A DNA stretch of 8,694 nucleotides, from assembly GCA_016869015.1 (NCBI GenBank), contig VGFB01000111.1, positions 1 through 8,694 of the forward strand. The letters run 5' to 3'. Origin of the DNA: Armatimonadota bacterium. GTDB taxonomy: Bacteria > Armatimonadota > Zipacnadia > Zipacnadales > VGFC01. The translations under genes and the position numbers were made by a program. Within the stretch, counting starts at the first letter, position 1. Every line of letters starts with the position of its first letter. This document shows, piece after piece, positions 1-7,060 of the stretch. The notes under the pieces are model-generated. The model worked only from the letters and a program-made list of their open reading frames with translations, was not told the origin of the DNA and did no database searches.

Positions 1-1070
1 TCGAGCCCGGGACGGACCAGTGGACGTTCTACAACAACCACATCAGCGCGGGGATGCGCTCGGCAGCCGGCACGCCCCGGGATCAGGGGTGGCTCTGGAC
101 GCCCTACACGAACCCGCGAGGCATGGGCTACGAGATGGCGGAGTGGCCCACCTTCCAGGATGAGTGGGTGCATTTCCCCTACCACGAGCGGGCGAAGTCC
201 GGCGGTCTGGCCTACGACATCTGCCCGGTGCGCAGCTTCCAGGACGCGGCGATGTGGCATTACCGGGAGATGATGACGTGCTTTGACGGGATCTACTGGG
301 ACAACATCTTCATGGCGGCGAACTTCGACACGGTGGCGGGCGGGGCGTGGGTCGATGAGCGCGGTCGGACGCACCCCGGGATGGGGCTCTGGGCGATGCG
401 GGAGCTGATCAAGCGGACGGCGCTGCTCTTCCATGAGGAGGGTCGCCCGGTGTTCTCCAACGTGGCGCACATGACGAACACGAACATCGTGCCAATCCTG
501 TCCTTCGCGAACGTGAACCTCGACTGGGAGTGGCAGTACGGGAAGCGCGACTTCCAGGATCGCTTCACGCCCGAGCTGACCGTGGCGGAGAGCCTCGGGC
601 GGCAGTGCGGGAACGTGCCGCTGATTCTGGCGGGCGGCTTCTACGACAGCAACGACCCCGCCTGGGCCTGGTGCATGAGGACGCGCCTTGGCGTGAGCCT
701 CGTGCACGAGATCCGCGTGTGGGACTGGCAGCCGGATTGGCACTACGCGCTCTACCAGAAGCTGTTCGACTTCGGCTATGGCAGCCCGGACTGCCGCGTC
801 TACAACTACTGGGACGAGGGCTTCCCGCTGAAGATCAGCGGTGTCGACGCGAAGGGCATCGTGCTGGCCAACGGGCCGCAGGCCATCGTCATCGTCACGG
901 ACTACGGCGAGGGGGGCGACTGCGCGCTCGAGCTGGACCTACAGGCGCTCGGACTACCCGCCACGGTGACGGCGACGGATCTCGAGACGGGCGAAGCCGT
1001 CCCCGGCGCGGGCGGCAAGGTCGGCTTCCCGCTGAAGAAGCACGACTTCAGGGCGTTGAGGTTTGAGTAG
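1..1070 (+). CDS. GH123/DUF6067-like glycoside hydrolase, C-terminal part (5' truncated)
   Basis: The reading frame is open from base 3 to the TAG at 1068-1070, so the gene starts upstream of the window and the Met at 54 is only an internal residue. About 355 residues are visible. The first two thirds look like the second half of an alpha/beta barrel: a DGIYWDN strand-end motif (about 288-308), an SNVAHMTNTNIVP segment, and LDWEWQYGKRDF (about 520-550). This order resembles DUF6067/GH123-type proteins, whose matching motifs are GIYfD, H-x-S and ldGEq. The last 90 or so residues look like a small beta-sandwich typical of the C terminus of retaining or GH123-like glycosidases, with VLANGPQAIVIVTDYG and LELDLQALGL strands. 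Substrate and catalytic residues cannot be fixed from this fragment, and any signal peptide would lie off-window. It precedes a DUF6785 membrane protein by 49 bp on the same strand. The family call is from remembered motifs; a GH42- or GH36-like barrel is the alternative. Confidence 0.6.
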   Translation, partial: EPGTDQWTFYNNHISAGMRSAAGTPRDQGWLWTPYTNPRGMGYEMAEWPTFQDEWVHFPYHERAKSGGLAYDICPVRSFQDAAMWHYREMMTCFDGIYWDNIFMAANFDTVAGGAWVDERGRTHPGMGLWAMRELIKRTALLFHEEGRPVFSNVAHMTNTNIVPILSFANVNLDWEWQYGKRDFQDRFTPELTVAESLGRQCGNVPLILAGGFYDSNDPAWAWCMRTRLGVSLVHEIRVWDWQPDWHYALYQKLFDFGYGSPDCRVYNYWDEGFPLKISGVDAKGIVLANGPQAIVIVTDYGEGGDCALELDLQALGLPATVTATDLETGEAVPGAGGKVGFPLKKHDFRALRFE

Positions 1071-1078
1071 CGGGGGAG

Positions 1079-1094
1079 GCCCGCAGGCGCGGGC
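1079..1094. repeat. Short GC-rich inverted repeat between the first two genes
   Basis: GCCCGC and GCGGGC form a perfect 6-bp stem around an AGGC tetraloop, in the 49-bp gap after the glycosidase stop. No T-tract follows, so it is not a canonical intrinsic terminator. The core GCAGGCGC is identical to the core of the inverted repeat at 7041-7060 when that one is read on the - strand. This may mean the two belong to one dispersed palindrome family, but in such GC-rich DNA a short match could be chance. Confidence 0.4.
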
Positions 1095-1119
1095 GGCGGA
1101 GGTGGCGAAGTGACCCGCC

Positions 1120-3093
1120 ATGCCGCGGCCGACCCCCTCGAGCCAACTCCCCGACGCCGACGGGACGCCCGACCCCCGGGGCGCCGGCGTCACCTGCCGG
1201 ATTCTGGTCCTCGCCGGGCTGCTCGTGCCGCTGAACGCGTTCTTCGTGCTGTTCATGTCCTACGAGCGGAGCATCTACGACCCGACGCTGGTGGCGCTGT
1301 TCTGGAACGTGCTCTTCCTGCTGGTGGTCGTGCGGCTGATCAACCAGGCGCTCCTCCGGTGGCGCCCCGCCGCGGCCTTCAGTCCTGCCGAGCTCCTCGT
1401 GCTGTGGGTCCTCATGGCGGTTGCCACCAGCGGCGCAGGCCTCGACTCGATGCAGTGCACCTTTCTCGCGATGCAGGGCGCGTTTCGGTTCGCGTCGCCG
1501 GAGAACCACTGGGAAAGCCTCTTCCTGAAGCAGATCCCGGCGGCCCTGACAGTCAGCCAGACCGGAGCGCTCGACCGGATCTGGCTGGGCGGCGCGAGCC
1601 TCCTCGAGGCCCGCAACCTGACGGTATGGGCCGGGCCGGTGGCGCGGTGGTGGGCGTTGATGACCATCCTGTGGGCGGCGCCGATCGGGCTGATCCAGCT
1701 GCTGCGCAAGCGCTGGATCGAGCAGGAGAAGATGGGCTTCCCCATCGTCCACCTGCCGATGGAGCTCGCGAGCCACCGCGTGCACTGGCTGCGGAGCCCG
1801 GTCTTCTGGTGCGCGGCGGCCGTTCCGGTGCTCATCAACCTCCTCGGCGGCCTGCACACCTACTGGCCCGCCGTGCCGTCGCTCCCGACGGCGATGTGGG
1901 ACGCCCGCCTGGACATGGGCCGGTACCTGGTCGCCTTCGGCCGGCCGTGGAATGCGGCGAGCTACATGCTCTACACCTGCCTGTACCCCTTCATCATCGG
2001 ACTGGGCCTGCTGCTCCCCGGAGAGCTCTGTCTGTCCCTCTGGTTCTTCTTCCTGTTCTGGCGCGTCGAGAAGATCGGCGCGGCGTGGCTGGGTTTGCAG
2101 GCGCAGTGGGACTCGCACTACGACTTCGCCGCGGGCGGGTACATCGCCCTGGTCGGCTTCCCGCTCTACGCGGCACGGCGCCAGCTTGCCGGGCTGCTCT
2201 CGCGGGCCTGGCGGCGAGACGCGCGCGAGCCCGGCGAGCCCCTCAGCCCCGGCGCGGCTGTCGGCATCTTCCTCGCGGGGTTCGTGGTGCTCGTGGGGAT
2301 CGGCGTGTCGGCGGGGTTGGGCCTGCCCGTGGCGGCCGCGTTCTTCACGCAGTACTTCGTGATGGCCGTGATCATCGGCCGGATCCGGGCCGAGATGGGC
2401 CTGCCGACGCATGAGCTGGAGCGTTGGGGCCCGGCGTGGCTGCAGAGCACCATTCTGGGACCGCGGGTCCTGGGCCTGCAGAACATGACCACGCTGAGCC
2501 TCTTCTACGGCTTTACCCGCGGGATGCGCAACATCCCCCTTCCGCACCAGTTCGAGGGGCTCTACTTCGCCTCCCGCACGAAGCTCGACGGCCGCCGACT
2601 GCTTCTGGCGACGGTGCCCTTCATCGCGCTGGGCCTTGCGTGGGCATGGTTCTGGACCCTCTTCCTCTCCCACAACCGGGGCCTGGGCACCTACCGCGGA
2701 CCGTTCCACACGTGGTTCGCCCAGGAGACCTGGACACAGCTTGCCGCGTGGCTCAATGCGGATGCCCCGATGGCGTGGGGCCGCTTGGGGCAGGGCGCGA
2801 TCGGGTTCGCCGCTTACTGGGGGCTGATGGCGCTCCGCAGCCGCTGGATCGCGTGGCCGCTCCACCCGGCCGGCTTCGCCCTCTCGACCACCTGGTACAT
2901 GTCCCACATGTGGTTCCCGATGTTCATCGCCTGGAGCCTGAAGGCGATGGTCGCGCGATGGGGAGGTCTCTCGGCCGTGAGGGCCCTGCCGATCGTGGCC
3001 TACGGGCTGATCTTGGGCGATGTGGGCACGGGCGCCTTGTGGATCATCTACGCGATGGTCCGCCACGTTCCCGCCTACGCCTTCTGGCAGTGA
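1120..3093 (+). CDS. DUF6785/DUF6784-type polytopic membrane protein
   Basis: This is a 657-residue integral membrane protein. A cytoplasmic-looking, Pro-rich N terminus of about 25 residues precedes roughly a dozen hydrophobic spans. Examples are near residues 27-48, 57-78, 90-108, 180-198, the paired spans of the ASYMLYTCLYPFIIGLGLLL region (from about residue 285), a long hydrophobic run near 375-425, and four or more in the last 180 residues. Two conserved-looking soluble motifs match what is remembered of DUF6785 (N-terminal half, FSPAELLVLWVLMA and the QEKMGFPIVHLPMEL loop) and DUF6784 (C-terminal half, GLPTHELERWGPAWL, MRNIPLPHQFEG). The family has an OPT-transporter-like size and is often found beside glycosidases, but no transport activity is established. 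ATG 1120 is the first possible start, since an in-frame TGA lies at 1111-1113. The nearest purine-rich Shine-Dalgarno-like stretch (AGGTGG, 1100-1105) is 14 nt away, which is long. A sugar or oligosaccharide importer is an inference from context only. Confidence 0.82.
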   Translation: MPRPTPSSQLPDADGTPDPRGAGVTCRILVLAGLLVPLNAFFVLFMSYERSIYDPTLVALFWNVLFLLVVVRLINQALLRWRPAAAFSPAELLVLWVLMAVATSGAGLDSMQCTFLAMQGAFRFASPENHWESLFLKQIPAALTVSQTGALDRIWLGGASLLEARNLTVWAGPVARWWALMTILWAAPIGLIQLLRKRWIEQEKMGFPIVHLPMELASHRVHWLRSPVFWCAAAVPVLINLLGGLHTYWPAVPSLPTAMWDARLDMGRYLVAFGRPWNAASYMLYTCLYPFIIGLGLLLPGELCLSLWFFFLFWRVEKIGAAWLGLQAQWDSHYDFAAGGYIALVGFPLYAARRQLAGLLSRAWRRDAREPGEPLSPGAAVGIFLAGFVVLVGIGVSAGLGLPVAAAFFTQYFVMAVIIGRIRAEMGLPTHELERWGPAWLQSTILGPRVLGLQNMTTLSLFYGFTRGMRNIPLPHQFEGLYFASRTKLDGRRLLLATVPFIALGLAWAWFWTLFLSHNRGLGTYRGPFHTWFAQETWTQLAAWLNADAPMAWGRLGQGAIGFAAYWGLMALRSRWIAWPLHPAGFALSTTWYMSHMWFPMFIAWSLKAMVARWGGLSAVRALPIVAYGLILGDVGTGALWIIYAMVRHVPAYAFWQ

Positions 3094-3094
3094 G

Positions 3095-3126
3095 GTGCGG
3101 AGTTGCGGAGTGGCGGAGGTGCGGAG
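3095..3126 (+). repeat. Four tandem degenerate octamers
   Basis: Directly after the stop of the membrane protein lie four contiguous 8-bp units: GTGCGGAG, TTGCGGAG, TGGCGGAG and GTGCGGAG. They fill nearly half of the 76-bp gap before the next gene. Every unit ends in CGGAG, so the tract resembles a string of weak Shine-Dalgarno sequences, though it lies 43 nt or more upstream of the ATG at 3170. It may be a slippage-prone microsatellite; no function is claimed. Confidence 0.7.
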
Positions 3127-3158
3127 AGGTTGCCCGGCTGGACCCCGGGAGGGAGTCT

Positions 3159-3165
3159 GGAGGAG
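3159..3165 (+). promoter_or_regulatory. Ribosome binding site fixing the start at 3170
   Basis: GGAGGAG sits 4 nt before the ATG at 3170. The reading frame is also open further upstream, with a possible ATG at 3020 inside the previous gene. This strong Shine-Dalgarno sequence and the signal peptide that begins at 3170 select the downstream start. Confidence 0.75.
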
Positions 3166-3169
3166 CGAC

Positions 3170-5863
3170 ATGCGAGACAGGCCGATCGGGCTGGGCCTGT
3201 TGGCTCTGTGCAGCGTGGCTGCGGCCGCCCCCGGCATCCGTTCCGTGCAGGTCGTCCGCCCGCAGGTCGGACGGTACGAGCGTGTCGAGCTGACCGCTGA
3301 CGTCACCGGCGACTGGGAGAACCCCTTCGACCCGGACCAGGTCGACGTGTCGGCGGAGTTCACCGCGCCTGGCGGCGCGCGGTCAACGGTGCCCGGATTC
3401 TGGTGTCAGGACTATGAGGAACACCCTCCGGCAACCCGCGCGCGGCAGCAGGTCGAGCTCGTTACCTTCTTCACCTACGCCACCGACTGGCAGGTCGGCA
3501 CGCAGGTCGAGCTGTTCCTCGACGATCTCTGCCTCGTGAGACCCGACGGGAGCGAGACGCCCTTCGATGATCTGGAGGCCGGGGAGACGCCGCGGGCTGA
3601 GGGGATCGACGGCGGGTCGGTCGGCCTCTCCACCGAGGTGGTCCACGGCGGCGCGCGGTCGCTGCGACTCGTGCCGACCCTCGAAGGCGGGCAGCACTGG
3701 CCGGCGGCCATGTACCGGCTGAAGGGCGCGGACTGGTCGCGCTACCGGGGGATGAGCCTGTGGGTCTACCCGCGCTGCAGCACTCCGATCGGTCCGTTGC
3801 GCAGCTACTACGTCGACCGCGAGTGGGGCAAGTCGAAGATGGTCACCTGGGAGCCCCGCAACGGGACGCTCCAGCCGAATCGGTGGAACCGCCTCGAGTG
3901 GCGCTGGCCCGTGCACTGGCCGCCGGTGAGGCTCACCCCGACCGGCGCCCCCGGCTGGCGCGTGCGTTTCACGCCCGGCGAGGTGGGCGAGCACTCGGCC
4001 CGGCTGCTCGCTCGCGACCGGACGGGCCGGGCTCGTTCGCGGAGGTTGCGGTTCATGGTGACGCCCTCCCGGAACCCCGGCTTCGTGCGGATCAGCCGTG
4101 ACGATCCGCACTACTTCGTCTTCGATGACGGCACGCCGTTTCTGCCCATCGGCCACGATGTGCCGCTGGGGCTGCCGGATGTGCGCGCCTGCTTCCCCAA
4201 GATGAGGGCCCACGGCGAGAACGCGACCTACTGGATCATGTGCCCCTATGACCTGTCCTTCGAGTGGGAGCAGCTCGGGGAATACGACCTGGAGCGCGCG
4301 GCGAGGATCGACCGGGTCTTCGACTGTGCCCGAGACAACGGCATCTACCTGAAGCTCTCCTTCGACGTGCACGATGCCCTGCGCCCCAGCGGCTGGTGGG
4401 CGACCAACCCCTACAACGCCGCCCGCGGCGGCCCCTGCGCTTCGCCCAATGACCTCTACACCAGCCCGGAGGCGTGGGAGTACTACCGGAAGCGCATCCG
4501 CTACCTCGTGGCGCGCTGGGGCTACAGCCCGAACATGATGGCCTGGGAGCCGGTGACGGAGCTGGACGGGGCCACGATCCTGGACGGCATCGAAGGGTGG
4601 GGCTACACGCGCCGCGCGGGTAGCGAAGGGGTCTCAACGATGCTCGCCGGGTTCCTGCAGAGGCTCGGCCGCTACCTGGACACGCTCGATCCTTACGACC
4701 GCCTGTTTACCACCTCCTTCGGGGGCGACACGAGCGATGACGCGCACTGGCGTCTCCCCGAGGTGCAGTACACGCAGATCCACTGCTACGACGCCGCCGA
4801 TCCCTCCGAGACCCTCAGCCGCTGGGCGCGCGACCTGACCGCACGCCACGACAAGCCGATGATGGTGACCGAGTTCGGGCCCGGCACCGAAGGGCCCGCG
4901 CCCGGCGTCGACCCCCTGGGTCTGAACCTGCACAACGGCCTCTGGGGCAGCCTCCTTGGTGGAGCGGCCGGCAGCGCGCTGAACTGGAACTGGGAGTTCA
5001 TCGACGCCTTCGGCTGGTACCGACACTACCCTCCCCTCCGCCGATTCGCGAACGGCATCGAGTGGCCACGCGAGGGCTTCGGCCCGGCGGATCTGGAGGT
5101 CCGCACGCCCGACCAGGGCCGCAGCGTGCAGCTTCCGACCAGCATCGCCGGCCTCGGGGGCTTCGGCGATGTCGCGACCGATGAGTTCCCCGTGCGCCCC
5201 GACGGCTTGCTCGACGGCGCCGTCCGCCCGCCCGAGTTCCTTCTCGCACGCGGCCGCAGCGAGCGACGGGTCGCGCCGAACTTCCGGGTCGACTTCCCGG
5301 GCCACTCCACCTTTGCGGTCGAGGTGCGGAAGGTCTGCCCGGAGGCGGCACTCGAGATCCGGCTGGATGGCGAGCTGGCGAGAGCGATCGACCTACCCGC
5401 ACAGGACGTGGCGGGCAAGACGTCTGTGCTCGACCCGACCTACCACATCTGGGTCTGCGAGTACAACGAGGCCTACTCTATCGAGGTGCCCCCGGGGCCG
5501 CATGAGGTACAGGTCGAGAACGTGGCCTCGAACGGCAGTTGGGTGCAGGTGAGGGGTTACCGCTTCATCCGCGAGGAGCCGCTGCGACTACGAGCCCTGG
5601 GGCTCGCGGGCCGGGGAACGGTGCTCGCCTGGGTGCAGAACCCCGAGAGTCTCTGGTACTTCTGGGACCGGCCGCCGGGCGAGCCGGTCACCGGAGCGGA
5701 GTTGACGGTCCGGGGCGCACGGGAGGGGGAGTGGCGCGTCGAGTGGCTCGACACCTGGACGGGCGCAATCGTCAAGCGAACGCGCGCACGGGCGAAGGAT
5801 GGCGCGTTGACCCTCCTCGTACCACCGGTGCGCCGGGATGTGGCGGCGCGGATGCGGCGCTAG
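3170..5863 (+). CDS. Secreted multidomain glycoside hydrolase (DUF5060 / GH5-like barrel)
   Basis: The protein has 897 residues. Residues 1-20 form a Sec-type signal peptide (Arg-containing start, LGLLALCSVAAAA), so it is exported. A DUF5060-like beta-sandwich begins at about 22 (YERVELTADVTG, NPFDPDQVDVSAEF, VPGFWCQDYEEH) but resumes only at about 253 (LTPTGAPGWRVRFTPGEVGEH). Between them lies a carbohydrate-binding-like insert of about 165 residues. The clan GH-A TIM barrel runs from about 300 to 640. WEPVTELD (461-466 region) aligns with the WELxNE motif of GH5-type mannanases and cellulases, making E464 the likely acid/base. VTEFGPG places the likely nucleophile at E568. Two further beta-rich regions follow: about 690-800 (IRLDGELARAIDL, YSIEVPPGPHEVQVEN) and about 805-897, which resembles the C-terminal domain of DUF4038/DUF5060 enzymes (WRVEWLDTWTGAIV). 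The substrate is a plant- or algal-type beta-glycan by family, not determined here. The Thr before the acid/base Glu is unusual. The TAG stop overlaps the stop of the convergent kinase gene. Confidence 0.85.
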   Translation: MRDRPIGLGLLALCSVAAAAPGIRSVQVVRPQVGRYERVELTADVTGDWENPFDPDQVDVSAEFTAPGGARSTVPGFWCQDYEEHPPATRARQQVELVTFFTYATDWQVGTQVELFLDDLCLVRPDGSETPFDDLEAGETPRAEGIDGGSVGLSTEVVHGGARSLRLVPTLEGGQHWPAAMYRLKGADWSRYRGMSLWVYPRCSTPIGPLRSYYVDREWGKSKMVTWEPRNGTLQPNRWNRLEWRWPVHWPPVRLTPTGAPGWRVRFTPGEVGEHSARLLARDRTGRARSRRLRFMVTPSRNPGFVRISRDDPHYFVFDDGTPFLPIGHDVPLGLPDVRACFPKMRAHGENATYWIMCPYDLSFEWEQLGEYDLERAARIDRVFDCARDNGIYLKLSFDVHDALRPSGWWATNPYNAARGGPCASPNDLYTSPEAWEYYRKRIRYLVARWGYSPNMMAWEPVTELDGATILDGIEGWGYTRRAGSEGVSTMLAGFLQRLGRYLDTLDPYDRLFTTSFGGDTSDDAHWRLPEVQYTQIHCYDAADPSETLSRWARDLTARHDKPMMVTEFGPGTEGPAPGVDPLGLNLHNGLWGSLLGGAAGSALNWNWEFIDAFGWYRHYPPLRRFANGIEWPREGFGPADLEVRTPDQGRSVQLPTSIAGLGGFGDVATDEFPVRPDGLLDGAVRPPEFLLARGRSERRVAPNFRVDFPGHSTFAVEVRKVCPEAALEIRLDGELARAIDLPAQDVAGKTSVLDPTYHIWVCEYNEAYSIEVPPGPHEVQVENVASNGSWVQVRGYRFIREEPLRLRALGLAGRGTVLAWVQNPESLWYFWDRPPGEPVTGAELTVRGAREGEWRVEWLDTWTGAIVKRTRARAKDGALTLLVPPVRRDVAARMRR

Positions 5864-5873
5864 GCACGCGCCG
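5855..5873. terminator. Possible hairpin at the convergent stop codons
   Basis: CGGCGC and GCGCCG form a 6-bp GC stem around a 7-nt loop that holds the + strand TAG. It is centred where the two operons converge, so it could slow transcription from either side. It has no T-tract on either strand and the stem is short. The call as a terminator is weak, and factor-dependent termination is at least as likely. Confidence 0.2.
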
Positions 5874-7020
5874 GCTCGGGGGTCACACTGCGCTTGAGGT
5901 GCACGGTGAAGGTGGTGCCGATGTCCGGTTGGCTCTCGACCGAGACGTCGCCGTCGTAGAGCGCGACGATGCGCTTCAGGATCGAGAGCCCGAGACCGCT
6001 GCCGGGGATGTGACGCGTCTTCTCGTTCTTGGCGCGGGTGAAGTCGTTGAAGACGCTGGCCGCCTCCTCGGGGGCCATTCCGATCCCGGTGTCGGCGACG
6101 CGGATCGTGATCTGCTGCCCGTTGGGTACGATGGAAACCTCCACCGAACCGCCCTCACGGTTGTACTTCACTGCGTTGGAGAGCAGGTTGTTGAAGATGA
6201 TCTCGAGCTCGCTGCGGTCGGCCAGCAGCGGGATCGGCCCGCGATCGGGAGTCAGGGAGACGGCCAGCCCCCGCTCGCCGGCGTCGACCTTCGCCACCTC
6301 GACACACGTGTCGGCGACGTCGTAGAGATCGATCGCCTCGACCTTGCGCTTGCGCTGCCCCGACTCGATCCGCGTGAGATCGAGCATGTCGTTGATGAGC
6401 TTCTTCATCCCGTCGATGCGGGCGAGACTGCGCTCGATGATCTGGTCATACATGCCCGAGCCGATGGCGGACTCCCGGTCCTTGAGGATGTCCAGGTAGC
6501 CGGCTACGGCACCGAGGGGGGCCTTCAGTTCGTGGGCGAGGATCGAGACGAACTGGTAGCGGACGCGCTTGCGTTCCTCCGCCAGGGAGAGGGCCTGTCG
6601 CTGGTAGATGAGGTGCCGCGCGACCTTCTCGATGGTGGCGGTCAGCTCTTCGGGCCGCACCGGCTTGGCGAGGACGTCGAAGGCGCCGCGCTTGGCGGCG
6701 GCGACGGCCGTCTCCAGCGTCGCGTAGGCGCTGATCAGGACCGTGAGGATCGGCCGGCCGGCGGCTGCGATGCGCTCCAGCATGTCGAGGCCCGAGAGCC
6801 CCGGGAGCTTGTAGTCGAGGAGGAGGATGTCGGGGGGCTGTTGGTCGATCGCCTGCAAGGCCTCTTCCGCGGAGGCTGCATGGGCGATCTCGAATCGCGC
6901 CTGCCCGGCGTCATCGCCCGGCAGCGAGACCACGAAGTCGCGCAGCACCCGCTCCATTCCCCGGCGCAGCGCAGCCTCGTCGTCCACGATCAGGATCCGC
7001 AGCGTCTCGGTGTCGCTCAT
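5860..7020 (-). CDS. Soluble receiver-histidine kinase hybrid
   Basis: From ATG 7020 the product has 386 residues and no membrane span or signal peptide, so it should be cytoplasmic. Residues 7-122 are a complete receiver domain: acidic pair D13/D14, phospho-acceptor D69 in LLLDYKLPG, S97 at the Thr/Ser switch position, and K119 in LAKPV. A short helical linker (EERKRVRYQFVSI) leads to a HisKA dimerisation domain with H163 in the H-box LAHELKAPLG. The HATPase_c domain follows with an N-box (IFNNLLSNAVKYN), G1 (ADTGIGM), F-box (FNDFTRA) and G2 (GSGLGLSI). All catalytic motifs look intact, so an active kinase whose own receiver gates or reads another phosphorelay is expected. It lies just downstream of the receiver gene. 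A GTG at 7062 would overlap that gene's TGA (GTGA) and add 14 residues, but those are encoded through a palindrome and precede the conserved receiver fold, so the ATG is preferred. No DNA-binding output domain is present. Confidence 0.87.
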   Translation of the reverse strand: MSDTETLRILIVDDEAALRRGMERVLRDFVVSLPGDDAGQARFEIAHAASAEEALQAIDQQPPDILLLDYKLPGLSGLDMLERIAAAGRPILTVLISAYATLETAVAAAKRGAFDVLAKPVRPEELTATIEKVARHLIYQRQALSLAEERKRVRYQFVSILAHELKAPLGAVAGYLDILKDRESAIGSGMYDQIIERSLARIDGMKKLINDMLDLTRIESGQRKRKVEAIDLYDVADTCVEVAKVDAGERGLAVSLTPDRGPIPLLADRSELEIIFNNLLSNAVKYNREGGSVEVSIVPNGQQITIRVADTGIGMAPEEAASVFNDFTRAKNEKTRHIPGSGLGLSILKRIVALYDGDVSVESQPDIGTTFTVHLKRSVTPEPARA

Positions 7021-7040
7021 TCCGCCGCCTGCCGTCGTAG

Positions 7041-7060
7041 GACGGAGCGCCTGCTCCGTC
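7041..7060. repeat. REP-like palindrome between receiver and kinase genes
   Basis: GACGGAGC and GCTCCGTC form a perfect 8-bp stem around a GCCT loop. It overlaps the stop codon of the upstream receiver gene and ends 20 nt before the kinase ATG on the - strand. The transcript could fold here and affect kinase translation or mRNA stability. Similar short palindromes at gene junctions are remembered from Verrucomicrobiota/Planctomycetota-type genomes, where they give spurious short peptides. That identity is not tested here. Confidence 0.6.

Noticed and set aside
1110..2414. 434-codon + strand frame starting at GTG 1110
   Set aside because: It overlaps the DUF6785 gene in another frame, has an Arg/Ala/Pro-rich low-complexity composition, and shows no hydrophobic spans or family motifs.
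1048..3363. 771-codon open frame on the - strand opposite the membrane protein gene
   Set aside because: It is rich in Arg, Pro, Glu, Gln and His with no recognisable domain, and lies antisense to a clear polytopic membrane protein. This is typical of frame openness in GC-rich DNA.
3383..4372. 329-codon - strand frame within the multidomain glycosidase
   Set aside because: It is a shadow of the + strand gene with no motif and no plausible ribosome binding site seen.
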